From an uncultured Paludibaculum sp. (GTDB lineage Bacteria; Acidobacteriota; Terriglobia; Bryobacterales; Bryobacteraceae), in NCBI RefSeq assembly GCF_963665245.1, contig NZ_OY762269.1, forward strand, positions 186,001 through 250,000: a stretch of DNA of 64,000 bases. Direction: 5' to 3'. Every line of letters begins with the position of its first letter. Position 1 is the first letter of the stretch. A program made the translations under genes and the position numbers. Of the stretch, positions 52,527 to 62,209 are shown in pieces. The notes beneath the pieces were generated by a model that did not search any database, was not told the DNA's origin, and was given only the letters and a program-made list of their open reading frames with translations.

Positions 52527-54518
52527 ATGAGTCGCAACCACTGGGCCACAGCCATCTTTGTGCGGTCCCACCGTGCTATCGAGGCCGCTATTCTGGTAGG
52601 CGCATTTATCTGCGCTACCTTCCTCGCGTTTCTCCTGCGGTTCGAATTCCATATCCCGGCGATCTTTTTTACCTATTTGAACTATGCGCTCGTCACCATT
52701 GCTCTAGTTCGTACCGTCACTTTCATTACTCTGGGCCTGCATCGCAGTTGGTGGGGCCATGTCTCGATCCAGGACCTGCTTCGTCTCGCCATCGCCTGTC
52801 TGTCCGGCTCCGCCGGTAGCATCGTCATCCTGCGCCTCATCGGACCCGCTGGCTTCCCTCGGTCAATATTTGTTCTCGACTTTCTCATCTGCTTCGGCCT
52901 GACTGCCGCGATTCGGGTCACGGCCCGCCTGTTCTTCGAGGCCCGAAGGAGGAAAGCAAGTCGGCCTGCGACCAATAGGGCCATCATCTATGGTGCCGGT
53001 GACGCGGGCATCATGCTGGCGCGCGAGATTCGGCAGAATCTCGCTATGCCCTATGAACTCTGCGGATTTGTCGATGATGATCAGAAAAAGCGAGGCTCCT
53101 GGATCCAGGGCCTCAGGGTTCTCGGCGATGGCACAGACCTGCAACGAGTTTCTCAGTCGTTGCAGATCCAGACGGTGCTTATCGCAATTCCGTCGGTCAC
53201 CGGCACACAGATGACCACCATCCTGAAACACTGCAGTCTGGCAAGGGTTAACTACAAGACGATGCCGCCCCTGGGTGATGTGATTGAGTCCCATGGGCTC
53301 CTGAACCAGATTCGGGATGTGGCCGTGGAGGATCTTCTTGGAAGGAAGCCCGTGCGTCTCAACACCGACCAGATCCGCGACAAACTGGAAGGCCGGGTCG
53401 TGCTCGTCTCCGGAGCCGCCGGTTCCATTGGGTCGGAGCTCTGTCGCCAGATAGCCCGTTTCTCACCCTCCGTGCTCGTCGCCTTCGATGCTGCCGAAAC
53501 GCCATTGTTCTATCTGGAGAAAGACATGCGCGCCGCCTTTCCCGGCGTATCATTCCGTCCGGAAATTGGCAGCATCCAGAACCGCTCACGACTGAATGAT
53601 GTGTTCGGGCGCTACCAACCGGCAATGGTCTTTCACGCGGCCGCCTACAAGCACGTGCCGATGATGGAGAGTTGTCCCTTCGAGGCGGTCGAAAACAACG
53701 TCTTCGGAACCAGCGTGATCGCGTCCTGTGCGGCGGAACATGGCGTGAAGGACTTCGTCATGATTTCGTCCGACAAAGCCGTTCATCCTACCAACATCAT
53801 GGGGGCGACAAAGCGAATCGCTGAGCTCGTGATTCGTTCGATGCAGGCCCGCGGTACGAACTTTGTGTCCGTGAGATTCGGAAATGTCCTCGGAAGCAAC
53901 GGCAGCGTGGTGCCTATCTTCAAGAGCCAGATCGCCGCCGGGGGGCCGGTGACCATCACACACCCGGACATGAAGCGCTACTTTATGACCATCCCGGAGG
54001 CATCGCAACTGGTGCTTCAGGCATCCACGCTGGGTGCAGGAGGAGAGATCTTTGTGCTGGACATGGGAGATCCAGTCAAGATTTCTGACCTCGCGACGAA
54101 TCTGATTCTTCTCAGCGGTCTTCAGCCTGGCAAGGACGTTCAGATTCAGTACACAGGCATTAGGCCGGGCGAGAAGTTATACGAAGAGTTGCAACTGGAG
54201 AACGAGGAGACTGTCGCAACCACACATGAAAAGATCAAGGTATTCTCTGGTCAGGCTCTTGGTCGCGCGGAGATGGACGCAGTCGTGCAACAACTTCAGA
54301 GTGCCTGTGGCTCTCACGACCTTGGTGGCCTGGTGTTGGCTTTGAAGTCCGCAGTGCCGGACTACAACCCCAGCAGCGAGATCTTGAGCTCGGCAATAGG
54401 GGATCGAACGGGCAGCAATCCAGCCGTTGCCCAGCCCACAAACGCCTCCCGAGCGACGCTACCGTCAGGGGCGCTGCCCCAAGGGGGCGCCGGCCCGGAG
54501 TTCGGGCTTGCCGGATAG
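52527..54518 (+). CDS. UDP-sugar 4,6-dehydratase, membrane-bound long form (WbpM/PglF/CapD type)
   Basis: This 663-residue protein has four membrane segments in the first 150 residues, then a Rossmann-like domain with IIYGAGDAGIMLA, and a C-terminal SDR domain with VVLVSGAAGSIGSELC. The catalytic block is SSDKAVHPTNIMGATK, which has the Ser-Asp-Lys triad and Met where short SDRs have Tyr, as in WbpM and PglF. It converts UDP-GlcNAc to the 4-keto-6-deoxy sugar. The start has AAGGAAG 6 nt upstream. It is the last gene of the locus. About 60 residues after the SDR domain look disordered. Confidence 0.92.
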   Translation: MSRNHWATAIFVRSHRAIEAAILVGAFICATFLAFLLRFEFHIPAIFFTYLNYALVTIALVRTVTFITLGLHRSWWGHVSIQDLLRLAIACLSGSAGSIVILRLIGPAGFPRSIFVLDFLICFGLTAAIRVTARLFFEARRRKASRPATNRAIIYGAGDAGIMLAREIRQNLAMPYELCGFVDDDQKKRGSWIQGLRVLGDGTDLQRVSQSLQIQTVLIAIPSVTGTQMTTILKHCSLARVNYKTMPPLGDVIESHGLLNQIRDVAVEDLLGRKPVRLNTDQIRDKLEGRVVLVSGAAGSIGSELCRQIARFSPSVLVAFDAAETPLFYLEKDMRAAFPGVSFRPEIGSIQNRSRLNDVFGRYQPAMVFHAAAYKHVPMMESCPFEAVENNVFGTSVIASCAAEHGVKDFVMISSDKAVHPTNIMGATKRIAELVIRSMQARGTNFVSVRFGNVLGSNGSVVPIFKSQIAAGGPVTITHPDMKRYFMTIPEASQLVLQASTLGAGGEIFVLDMGDPVKISDLATNLILLSGLQPGKDVQIQYTGIRPGEKLYEELQLENEETVATTHEKIKVFSGQALGRAEMDAVVQQLQSACGSHDLGGLVLALKSAVPDYNPSSEILSSAIGDRTGSNPAVAQPTNASRATLPSGALPQGGAGPEFGLAG

Positions 54519-55535
54519 GTTGCGATACGGCCGTTTGACGTCAGGAGCCTGCAATCCTTACTGAAATCGACTGTTGACTTGTGTCTTGGCCATCCACTCG
54601 TTGACTTCTCCGCACTCGCCTCATTGCTCGACCAACTGCTTTCTGATTTGGCCAAGACTCAGGGACCCGCTGTTCTCCTCATGAGCCCGACGCCCTGTGC
54701 CGATTTGACCCTGATGCGGGGCGATCAGGTTGTCGTCACCGGTGCGCCCCCCGAAGGAGGTGGCTTCCAACACCTCTGCCCTACCTATCAGAAGCTGACC
54801 GGCTCCATGACGTTGTGTGTGAATGGTGCGGCGGCAGGTTCCGCCAATGTCGGAGATGTGGAATCCGCCCGATTGTTCACCTTGGGAACCGCCGGTGGGC
54901 AACCCGGCATCCAGGAGGACAGCGTCGCGTAATGGCTAATCTACCGGACGTCCCTCTGTGCTGAGGATGTTCGAGAGTTAGCTGCTGGCCGCGCGCCGGT
55001 CAAGTCCGTGGAGGCCCACTTGCCCCTGAACCAGTCGCCTGCCCGCCAAAATCAAAACGCCGCGCCTACCAAAGTGGAGATCCTTATCGGTGGAGCTTGG
55101 CACTGGCTGTCCGAGGGGCCATTCACGGGTAACCGTCTCAGCCCTCTATCTCCCGTCATGCCGGTCTGTGTGATCCAGTAGGTACGTGCATGTCACGAGT
55201 TCGAATACTGGTTCCGCGACGCCACTTTTCGCCAGTTGCGCAGTGCTTTCTTTCGTTCCAATAGCCCGTTGGGGAACCAGGCGATCTGCAGTTCACCGGA
55301 GGCAAGTTTATTTTTGCCGTATTTTCATGGTCTTAGCGGGAATGCTGCGCAGATGCGACCAACAGGTACTCATCCTTTGAGCAACGGAGCCTCCTTCGCC
55401 GGGTCGGCTCCGCTTGGTCTTTGACATTAGAACCGCCGCCCCCGTTTGCGCCTCTGTCGCGAACGCCCAACCCGGCAGCGCGCGGCAAAGACGCCCTCCG
55501 AGTGTTGGTCGAACCCGACGTCAGCCGCCGGGTGT
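54519..55535. other. Intergenic stretch without a supported gene
   Basis: About 1 kb between the dehydratase stop and the tandem-repeat array. An open frame (54579-54932, TTG start, 117 residues) is in the same frame as the dehydratase, continuing directly past its stop. It shows no family motif, is strongly Leu/Ala/Gly-rich and has no RBS, so I do not call it. The remainder has no open frame of note. Confidence 0.35.
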
Positions 55536-56457
55536 GAGCCCGATCGGCTTCCGTAGGCCAGTGACCACAAAACGGAGAAACAAAGCCAATCGCCGAACTG
55601 CGGAAGCCAAAGTTCGCTGCAAGGGGGGAACAAAGCCAATGCGAGCCTTCTGGACACGGGCCCATCCGGCCTCTGCTGGCCAGTGACCACAAAACGGAGA
55701 AACAAAGCCAATCACTGAACTGCGGAAGCCAAAGTTCGCTGCAAGGGGGAACAAAGCCAATGCGAGCCTTCTGGACACGGGCCCATATGGCCTCTGCTGG
55801 CCAGTGACCACAAAACGGAGAAACAAAGCCAATCGCTGAACTGCGGAAGCCAAAGTTCGCTGCAAGGGGGAACAAAGCCAATGCGAGCCTTCCGGACATG
55901 AGCCCATACGGCCTCTGCTGGCCAGTGACCACAAAACGGAGAAACAAAGCCAATCGCTGAACTGCGGAAGCCAAAGTTCGCCGCAAGGGGGAACAAAGCC
56001 AATGCGAGCCTTCTGGACACGGTCCCATACGGCCTCTGCTGGCCAGTGACCACAAAACGGAGAAACAAAGCCAATCACTGAACTGCGGAAGCCAAAGTTC
56101 GCTGCAAGGGGGGAACAAAGCCAATGCGAGCCGTCAGGGCGTGAGCCCACACGGCCTCCGCTGGCCAGTGACCGCAAAACGGAGAAACAAAGCCAATCAC
56201 TGAACTGCGGAAGCCAAAGTTCGCCGCAAGGGGGAACAAAGCCAATGCGGGCCTTCCGGACATGAGCCCGTACGGCCTCTGCTGGCCAGTGACCACAAAA
56301 CGGAGGAACAAAGCCAATCGCTGAACTGCGGAAGCCAAAGTTCGCTGCAAGGGGGAACAAAGCCAATGCGAGCCTTCTGGACACGGTCCCATATGGCCTC
56401 TGCTGGCCAGTGACCACAAAACGGAGGAACAAAGCCAATCACCGAACTGCGAAGCCA
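55536..56457. repeat. Tandem array of 121-bp units (about 7.5 copies)
   Basis: The marker GACCACAAAACGG occurs at 55562, 55685, 55806, 55927, 56048, 56170 (one base differs), 56291 and 56412. Spacings are 123, 121, 121, 121, 122, 121 and 121. The last unit is cut short near 56457. Each unit holds two copies of AACAAAGCCAAT, 49 bp apart, a GAACT/AGTTC inverted pair and a GGCC-rich segment. Units differ by scattered substitutions (for example the stretch just before GGCCTCTGC). The minus strand has no stop in any frame over most of the array, which makes ORFs of up to 305 codons, but these are not judged genes. Confidence 0.9.
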
Positions 56458-56533
56458 AGGCGCCCTAGCAGGGTTGACCCCACTATTCGAATTCAGCATT
56501 CGGGCCGCACGTGCGCCCTTGCCCCGGTATCTT

Positions 56534-57091
56534 TCACCCCGCCAGCGCAATCACCGAGTTCCGGTCCACCCGCACCGCACACGCCCTCTGGAACATCTCA
56601 ATGTTCACCACCAGCCGGCAACTCTCCTGCGTCTCCACCAGCGTCCCCTCCACCCCGCTCAACGGGCCCGACGCAATGCGAATCCGTTGACCCGCCTCCA
56701 GGAACGGCCACGGCTCCACCGGAGACCCCGAGGCCAGCATCTTCCTGACCGCATCCAACTCCGAGACGGGTACTGGCGCCGGTTCGCCGTCAAACGACAC
56801 GATGGTCCGAACACCCGGAGTCCTGAGTACCTTTGTGTGGTCTGTCCGGCCAAATCGGCAGAACACATAACCCGGAAATAGCGGCAACTGCAACGTCTTC
56901 GTCCGGTCGGACCATTGCCTCACCGCCAGATAGACGGGCAGGTAAGTCTCGAGACCCTTGGCGGCAAGACCCCTCTCCGCGCTCTGCTCGTGCTGTGGTC
57001 GGACCGTCACGGCAAACCAAGGAGCCAGGTGCCCATCGGTGCCAGCGCCATCTCTTTCATCTGCATTCGAGCGATCTTCGTTCTTTTCCAT
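56534..57091 (-). CDS. UpxY/NusG-like transcription antiterminator
   Basis: This 185-residue protein has a NusG N-terminal domain: WFAVTVRPQHEQSAERGLAAKGLETYLP (about residues 25-52), then LQLPLFPGYVFCRF, and a KOW-like C-terminal region GPLSGVEGTLVETQESCRLVVNIEMFQRACAVRVDRNSV. Such specialised NusG paralogues (UpxY, RfaH, LoaP) bind RNA polymerase at long exopolysaccharide operons and suppress termination. It is on the minus strand, tail-to-tail with the polysaccharide locus and separated from it by the repeat array. In Bacteroides upxY genes lead the operons they control, so the usual position does not hold here. Confidence 0.88.
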   Translation of the reverse strand: MEKNEDRSNADERDGAGTDGHLAPWFAVTVRPQHEQSAERGLAAKGLETYLPVYLAVRQWSDRTKTLQLPLFPGYVFCRFGRTDHTKVLRTPGVRTIVSFDGEPAPVPVSELDAVRKMLASGSPVEPWPFLEAGQRIRIASGPLSGVEGTLVETQESCRLVVNIEMFQRACAVRVDRNSVIALAG

Positions 57092-57346
57092 TCACAAGCT
57101 CAGGGACCGCTCCGCTGAAAACTGGAGATGCCTTCATCAAAAGGACGGCAAACCGCCCTCCGGTCATCGGAAATTTGAAATCCATCTTTATAATACTTCG
57201 GCTGTTGCGCCGGCAGGGATTTCGCCACGCCCGACCCCACGGTCGTGACCTCGTCACCAGTCCGCTCGGGGACCTTCGGTATTCCAGTTCCTCGATATCT
57301 ATGGGACGTACGAATCCAAATGCCTGTCCGCAACTTCGAGTGCGGT

Positions 57347-57685
57347 TCAGTAACTCGCGCCGGCCGACATCGCGTGGCGGTGCAGAGTATGGATCATATT
57401 CATCTGCAGCATCAACATGCTGAGGTTCGCATGCGCATCTGGATTTCCGGGCTGTACGGCCAGCGCCTGCCTGTAGCAACGGACGGCTTCCCAGGGATTG
57501 CCGAGCGCCTCCATCACGACCCCCAGATCGTTCCACGTGCGGCCCATGTGCGGATTCTCATTCACGGCCTGCCGCAGCGCCACCACCGCATCCTCCAGGC
57601 GATGATCCTCCAGTGCTTCGACTCCGATTCGATGGTATTCCCTTGCTGTGAGCCGTCCCGAGTCCCTATTCACAGGATCCGCCAT
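57347..57685 (-). CDS. Small TPR-repeat protein
   Basis: This 112-residue protein starts at 57685, with AGGAGG 7 nt before the ATG. It has about two and a half TPR units: YHRIGVEALEDHRLEDAVVALRQAVNENP and TWNDLGVVMEALGNPWEAVRCYRQALAVQPGNPDAHANL. It would act as a short protein-protein interaction module. It is about 255 nt upstream of the antiterminator gene on the same strand and may be transcribed with it. A CCTGAA/TTCAGG hairpin lies at 57721-57736 in its upstream region. Confidence 0.75.
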   Translation of the reverse strand: MADPVNRDSGRLTAREYHRIGVEALEDHRLEDAVVALRQAVNENPHMGRTWNDLGVVMEALGNPWEAVRCYRQALAVQPGNPDAHANLSMLMLQMNMIHTLHRHAMSAGASY

Positions 57686-57915
57686 GGCAATTCCTCCTAG
57701 TGGGGATCATCGGCCGAACACCTGAAACACTTCAGGCTCACGTAGGGGTTTTTGTAGATGTACTCATTTGAGGAGCTAAGGTCTTAGGGGTTCTCCCTGG
57801 TGTCTGAATGGTCGTCACCGGCCCCAATAGGGCGCTCTGTCTCTCTTTTGCCGCACTTTTGCGCCCTCCCGCCTCGATGGTGGCATAATCGAGTCTGATC
57901 GAAGCCCTTGCAACC

Positions 57916-58197
57916 ATGGGTGCGCTACTTAAGATTCGCGGACAGAAAGTATTTCTTCGCAGAGGCTTCTGGCGGTGTGCCGATCAGGATCTGGAGATGG
58001 AACTGACCAGGATCACTGAAGCCTGGATCCGCGAAACAGGTGGACCGCCGATTGGCGCCAGCGATCCGGAATTCGAAGTGGCCCGCGAGATGGTCCGCCG
58101 TTACCACGGCAAGCTGTTGTCCCACGTCCCTACGCGGGGCACGGAGGCTGCACGTGTTTTCTTCCGGAAACGGCAGCTTCTTCTGTTCCCTGACTAA
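57916..58197 (+). CDS. Hypothetical small protein
   Basis: This 93-residue protein is not recognised. It is basic and helical in the middle (ELTRITEAWIRETGG, EVAREMVRRYHGKLL) and its end is rich in Arg and Phe (ARVFFRKRQLLLFPD). A CATAAT sequence at 57884-57889, about 30 nt before the ATG, may be its -10. It stands alone, convergent with the beta-barrel gene, with stops 28 nt apart. Codon use looks normal for the region, so I keep it as a likely gene. Confidence 0.5.
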   Translation: MGALLKIRGQKVFLRRGFWRCADQDLEMELTRITEAWIRETGGPPIGASDPEFEVAREMVRRYHGKLLSHVPTRGTEAARVFFRKRQLLLFPD

Positions 58198-58225
58198 GTG
58201 GCGCGCGTGTCCGCCTCCGGCCCTG

Positions 58226-59629
58226 CTAGAACACAAACACTGCATCGCCCGGACGCCATGCCAGCCCGATACCTGCGAAAACATCGCGCTGCTGTAGAAC
58301 GCCGGGGATCGTCGTGTAACGATACCCACCTTGGCCGGTCAAACTGACGGACTTGAACAATTTGTAGCTCAACATCCCGCCGCCCTGCGCCGTCTGGGTC
58401 ACCTTGAAGACGGCTACGCGGCCCGACATCCGGGTGTAGGCGGCAAAGAAGTTGATGCCGACGTTTTGCCCCAGCCTATATCCATAGCTCGCCACCGCCG
58501 AATCACGGACTGAGGTGTACACAACGCCGTTGCCCGGAGCCACGCCACGATTGTAGCCGGCCGAAAACGACCCTTTGGGAGTCGTGTAGCCCAGCAGTAC
58601 GTTGCCGATGAAAGCCTTCGTGCTGGCTTTCTTCACCTCCTGAGTCGCTGTGACCCCGAGAAGTGCCGCAAGATCCGGTGGAAGCTGCGTCGTGCCTACA
58701 TACGTGGACGAGAGCAGCGCGCCACCGCCCCTGACGGTCAACGAGAGATTCTCAGTCAGCCTCGTCTGAAAGCCGCCTTGCGCGGTGTCGTAGTGTACTC
58801 CGCCGAACAGCCCCACGTAGTCGACATTCGTCCTCGCATAGTTGGCGCCTACCTGAGTCCGCTGGCTCAGTTGGTAGTTGACCCCTCCGCCTCCGGTATA
58901 CGAATTCAGCCCCGAAAGGGAACTGCCCCTGCGGGCGAATGCTGCGCCCCCCGTCCCGTTGAACGACAGCCGCTCCGACACCCGGTAGGCCAATGAGGCG
59001 CGTGTCACCGAGAATTTCACCCGCGCTCCCAGAATCTCGTTGTCCACAATGCCGTTCTGACCGGAGTCCAGAAACCCGCCGCCGCCAGTCAGGTCACCGC
59101 CCGAGCCGGACCCTAGGCCGAAACCGGAGCCCAGCCCCGGGACACCCGATGCGCCATACGCCGAGCCAATCCCGTAACCTCCGTCCGACAACCCACCTGT
59201 TTCGTTGAACCCGGCCTGCCACCGCTGGTTCAGCTGCCGGGCATAGCCCAGGTTCACCACATGCGTTTGGCGCCACCTCGAGAACCCTCGGCCATAGGAC
59301 AGATTGTTGTACGTGCCCGATCCGACATAGCCGGCCTGTAACTCGCTGTTCTCCCAGGCCTTAGAGCCGCCGAATCCCCCACTAGCGGACCCGCCGAAGA
59401 GATCGTCCCTCCGGCTCACCGTCGAGGCGCCCATAGGATGAGTGTAGGTGCCGTTGAGTGAAAGCCACGGCATGAAGCCCACATTCATGGACTGTACGCT
59501 CGGATTGGACGGGTCCTGCGACTGCCCAATCGGCTGTCCTCCAAATCCGCCCACACCCCCGCCGCCGCTCTGCGCCCAAGTGGGCCCGCAAGCCAGAACA
59601 ATGGCGCCCAATAGGAAAACCAACCTCAT
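58226..59629 (-). CDS. Outer-membrane beta-barrel protein
   Basis: This 467-residue protein starts at ATG 59629, with GAGG 6 nt upstream, and has a Sec signal (LVFLLGAIVLACGPTWAQ). The rest alternates short polar and aromatic residues in strands (NVGFMPWLSLNGTYTHP, LSYGRGFSRWRQTHVVNLGYARQL, GVNYQLSQRTQVGANYARTNVDYVG) with Gly-rich turns, typical for a 14-16-stranded barrel. The last residue is Phe (DAVFVF), as expected for barrel proteins recognised by BamA. Ligand unknown. A comparable protein often accompanies exopolysaccharide loci in this phylum. It is divergent from a secreted TPR gene about 250 nt away. Confidence 0.85.
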   Translation of the reverse strand: MRLVFLLGAIVLACGPTWAQSGGGGVGGFGGQPIGQSQDPSNPSVQSMNVGFMPWLSLNGTYTHPMGASTVSRRDDLFGGSASGGFGGSKAWENSELQAGYVGSGTYNNLSYGRGFSRWRQTHVVNLGYARQLNQRWQAGFNETGGLSDGGYGIGSAYGASGVPGLGSGFGLGSGSGGDLTGGGGFLDSGQNGIVDNEILGARVKFSVTRASLAYRVSERLSFNGTGGAAFARRGSSLSGLNSYTGGGGVNYQLSQRTQVGANYARTNVDYVGLFGGVHYDTAQGGFQTRLTENLSLTVRGGGALLSSTYVGTTQLPPDLAALLGVTATQEVKKASTKAFIGNVLLGYTTPKGSFSAGYNRGVAPGNGVVYTSVRDSAVASYGYRLGQNVGINFFAAYTRMSGRVAVFKVTQTAQGGGMLSYKLFKSVSLTGQGGYRYTTIPGVLQQRDVFAGIGLAWRPGDAVFVF

Positions 59630-59883
59630 GATGTCCTCTTTCCCCCGGCAAGTACCCGGCCCCCGGCCTGGTAAGCCGCCTCCAAGCCTATGATTCCAAT
59701 TGATCTTGCCTAAACAGTTCGGTGTGGCAAGTACGCCCGTCATCTCATCATAGTATCGGAATAGCATGTATATTTCTCCACTTTTGCCCAACGGATTTAC
59801 CCTGGTCCTGGTTCGCCCCACTCCGCCCACCTTTCGCTCTCTCCCAGCCTGACGAATCCGTTACACTAGTGCTTTCGGCTTGG

Positions 59884-61410
59884 ATGAGGCGCGCACTCAC
59901 TTTCACGGCGCTCGCGTTGGTGGCCTTCCTGTCGCCGTACCCAGCCTTTGCTCAGAACTCTCGCCCCTCTCCGCGCGAGCAGGGGCAGCTGGATGCGCAC
60001 CCGGCTCTCTTCGCCGTACTCACTGCTGTCAACGCGGCTGGCTACGACGACAACTTGGATTCCCCTACCAATAGCCCTCTCCGTGCCGCCGTTCGAAAGT
60101 GGGTGGACGCTCGGCACCCGCCTTCCCTCGCCCGGTTGAAGCAGTTCTACGAAGATCACCGTCAGGCCGATCCCAGCGCCAACCTCAGCCAGTACATCAG
60201 TTTCGCCCTTACTTCCCAGGGCCCTCCGGACTTCAAACCGCTCTTGTCCGACAGTCAGATGCCGCCCGATGCCCTCGCGTTGGAGGGGTTCTCCGCCCTG
60301 CTCGTCGAGTTCTACCGTGAAGCCGACCTCGAATCCGCCTGGAAGCAGGCTCAGCCGCTCTTCGAACAGGCCATCGCTCGCTATCACGAACCCGTGACCC
60401 AGGCCGTCCTCGAATCGAACGCCTACCTGCGCAACCCCACCAGTGGCACCCGCGGTCACGTTTTTCAGGTGTTTGTCGATCTCCTCGGAGCCCCGAACCA
60501 GGTACATACCCGGGTCTACGGAGACTACTATTTCGTAGTGGTCACACCGTCGGTGGAAACCAGGACCCGCGACATCCGGCACGCCTATCTCGACTACCTC
60601 GTCGATCCGCTCGCCATTCGCAACTCGAAGTCGTTCGACAAGAAGAAGGGACTAGGCGACCTCGCCCAGGCTTCGCCCATTCTTGCTGACGACTACAAGA
60701 ATGATTTCGTTAGACTTGCTAGCATGTGTATCGTACGCGCAGTCGAAGCCCGTTTGGATGGGCCTTCCGGCAGCGCTTACGTGGACCAGTCAATGAAGGA
60801 AGGCTTCATTCTCACGGCCTATTTTTACGAAGCCCTACCTTCTTACGAGAAGCAGGATCTGTCCTTCGGCCTTTACATGCCGGAGTTGATCGATCATATG
60901 GACGTCGCCAAGGAAGACAAACGGATTGCGCAGGTGGAGTTTGTCACCAAACGTGCCACCCGCGTGGCGAAAAGTGCGCCGAAAGCGCCTCCTCCTCCGC
61001 TCACCGGTCCGGCTGCCGATCTGGCCGCGGCCATTGAGTTCTACGCCGCCCACAATTTCTCCGCTGCCCGCAATGCTTACCGCAAGGTGATTGAACAGTC
61101 CGCCGACAAGCCGCTGCAGGCAAAAGCCTTCTTCGGGCTGGGGCGGATTGCCGCCCTCGAGAAGCATCCCGAACTCGCTGTGCAAATGCTCGAGCGCACG
61201 CTCGAGTTGGAACCGGAACCGTTTGAGCGCGCATGGGCTTATGTCTATCTGGCCCGCCTGGTCCTTGCCGCTGAAGAGCCGGAGACCGAGGCCGCGCTCA
61301 AGTACTATCAGGCCGCTCTCGCCGTTCAGGGGGCCAGCGAGGGCGCCACCAAAGCGGCCCGGCAGGAATTGGCTGCCGTGACCGCCGCCATCAAGCAATC
61401 AAAACCCTGA
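59884..61410 (+). CDS. Secreted TPR-containing protein
   Basis: This 508-residue protein starts at ATG 59884, with a Sec signal (FTALALVAFLSPYPAFAQ). The first 370 residues form a helix-rich domain that I do not recognise; it includes SVETRTRDIRHAYLDYLVDPLAI. A Pro-rich hinge (KSAPKAPPPPLTGPAA, about residue 362) precedes three TPR units (AAIEFYAAHNFSAARNAYRKVIEQSADKP and following). The domain layout is common in Acidobacteria and probably acts in the periplasm. It is followed by another secreted TPR gene 12 nt later, so they form an operon. Confidence 0.75.
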   Translation: MRRALTFTALALVAFLSPYPAFAQNSRPSPREQGQLDAHPALFAVLTAVNAAGYDDNLDSPTNSPLRAAVRKWVDARHPPSLARLKQFYEDHRQADPSANLSQYISFALTSQGPPDFKPLLSDSQMPPDALALEGFSALLVEFYREADLESAWKQAQPLFEQAIARYHEPVTQAVLESNAYLRNPTSGTRGHVFQVFVDLLGAPNQVHTRVYGDYYFVVVTPSVETRTRDIRHAYLDYLVDPLAIRNSKSFDKKKGLGDLAQASPILADDYKNDFVRLASMCIVRAVEARLDGPSGSAYVDQSMKEGFILTAYFYEALPSYEKQDLSFGLYMPELIDHMDVAKEDKRIAQVEFVTKRATRVAKSAPKAPPPPLTGPAADLAAAIEFYAAHNFSAARNAYRKVIEQSADKPLQAKAFFGLGRIAALEKHPELAVQMLERTLELEPEPFERAWAYVYLARLVLAAEEPETEAALKYYQAALAVQGASEGATKAARQELAAVTAAIKQSKP

Positions 61411-61422
61411 GGTAATACTCCT

Positions 61423-62199
61423 ATGACCCGTTTCTTCATCACTAAGGCCCTCCTGGCTCTCGCTCTTTCCCTGAGTCTTTTGCCGGCCCAAACTGCCAAC
61501 CCCAAGACGCCTCAGCCGAAAGGCCAGAAAGAGCAGGAGGCGATCATGGCCATGTTCCAGGCCCAGGATCCCGATGCTCGCATCGCGGCGGCCAACAATC
61601 TCATCACCAAGTTCTCCGAGACCGAGTTCAAGGCCACGGCCCTGTACATCACTGCCTTTTCCTATCAGCAGAAGAACGACGCGGAAAACACCGTCGTTTT
61701 CGCCGAGAAGTGTCTCGAAGCCGATCCTAAGTTCTTTGGCGCTCAGATCATGATCGCCAGCGGCTTGGCCTCGCGTACCAAGGAATTCGACCTCGACAAG
61801 GAAGAGAAGCTCGGCCGCGCCGAGAAAATGGCGAAAGCGGCCCTGGAACTCATTCCCACTGCCCCCAAGCCGAATCCTCAGATTCCGGACGACCAGTGGG
61901 ATGCCGCCAAGAAGGACTTCCTCGCCCAGGCTCACGAGGCGCTCGGGCTGTCCGCCATGGTCCGCAAGAAGTATGATGTCTGCTCCGACGAGTTCAAGTT
62001 CTCCATCGATAACGCCTCCACGCCGGATCCGGCTGTCATGCTCCGCCTCGCCAGTTGTCAGATTAAGGTCAACAAGCTCGACGACGCCCTCGCGATGGTC
62101 GACAAGGCGCTGGCCGACCCCAACGCCCATCCTCAGGTGAAGGCTGCGGCCACCCAGCTCAAGATGGATATCAACAAGGCCAAGTCGGCGGCGAAGTAA
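61423..62199 (+). CDS. Secreted TPR protein, second copy
   Basis: This 258-residue protein has a signal peptide (LALALSLSLLPAQ) and a series of degenerate TPRs (DARIAAANNLITKFSETEFKATALYITAFSYQQKN, NTVVFAEKCLEADPKFFGAQIMIASGLA). The C-terminus returns to a helical pair (DDALAMVDKALADPNAHPQVKAAATQLKMDINKAKSAAK). It starts 12 nt after the preceding secreted TPR gene and 10 nt before rnc, suggesting a three-gene operon, though there is no known functional link to ribonuclease III. Confidence 0.8.
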   Translation: MTRFFITKALLALALSLSLLPAQTANPKTPQPKGQKEQEAIMAMFQAQDPDARIAAANNLITKFSETEFKATALYITAFSYQQKNDAENTVVFAEKCLEADPKFFGAQIMIASGLASRTKEFDLDKEEKLGRAEKMAKAALELIPTAPKPNPQIPDDQWDAAKKDFLAQAHEALGLSAMVRKKYDVCSDEFKFSIDNASTPDPAVMLRLASCQIKVNKLDDALAMVDKALADPNAHPQVKAAATQLKMDINKAKSAAK

Positions 62200-62209
62200 G
62201 TAATCGAAG

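Noticed and set aside
54579..54932. 117-residue TTG-start frame that continues the dehydratase frame after its stop.
   Set aside because: No RBS, no recognised motif, low-complexity composition. Could be a readthrough tail or a random open frame.
55333..56550. Several overlapping minus-strand open frames of 117-305 codons over the repeat array.
   Set aside because: They are successive frames of the same 121-bp unit, with no RBS, no family motif and repetitive Trp/Leu/Phe/Cys-rich composition. They follow from the repeat and not from coding selection.
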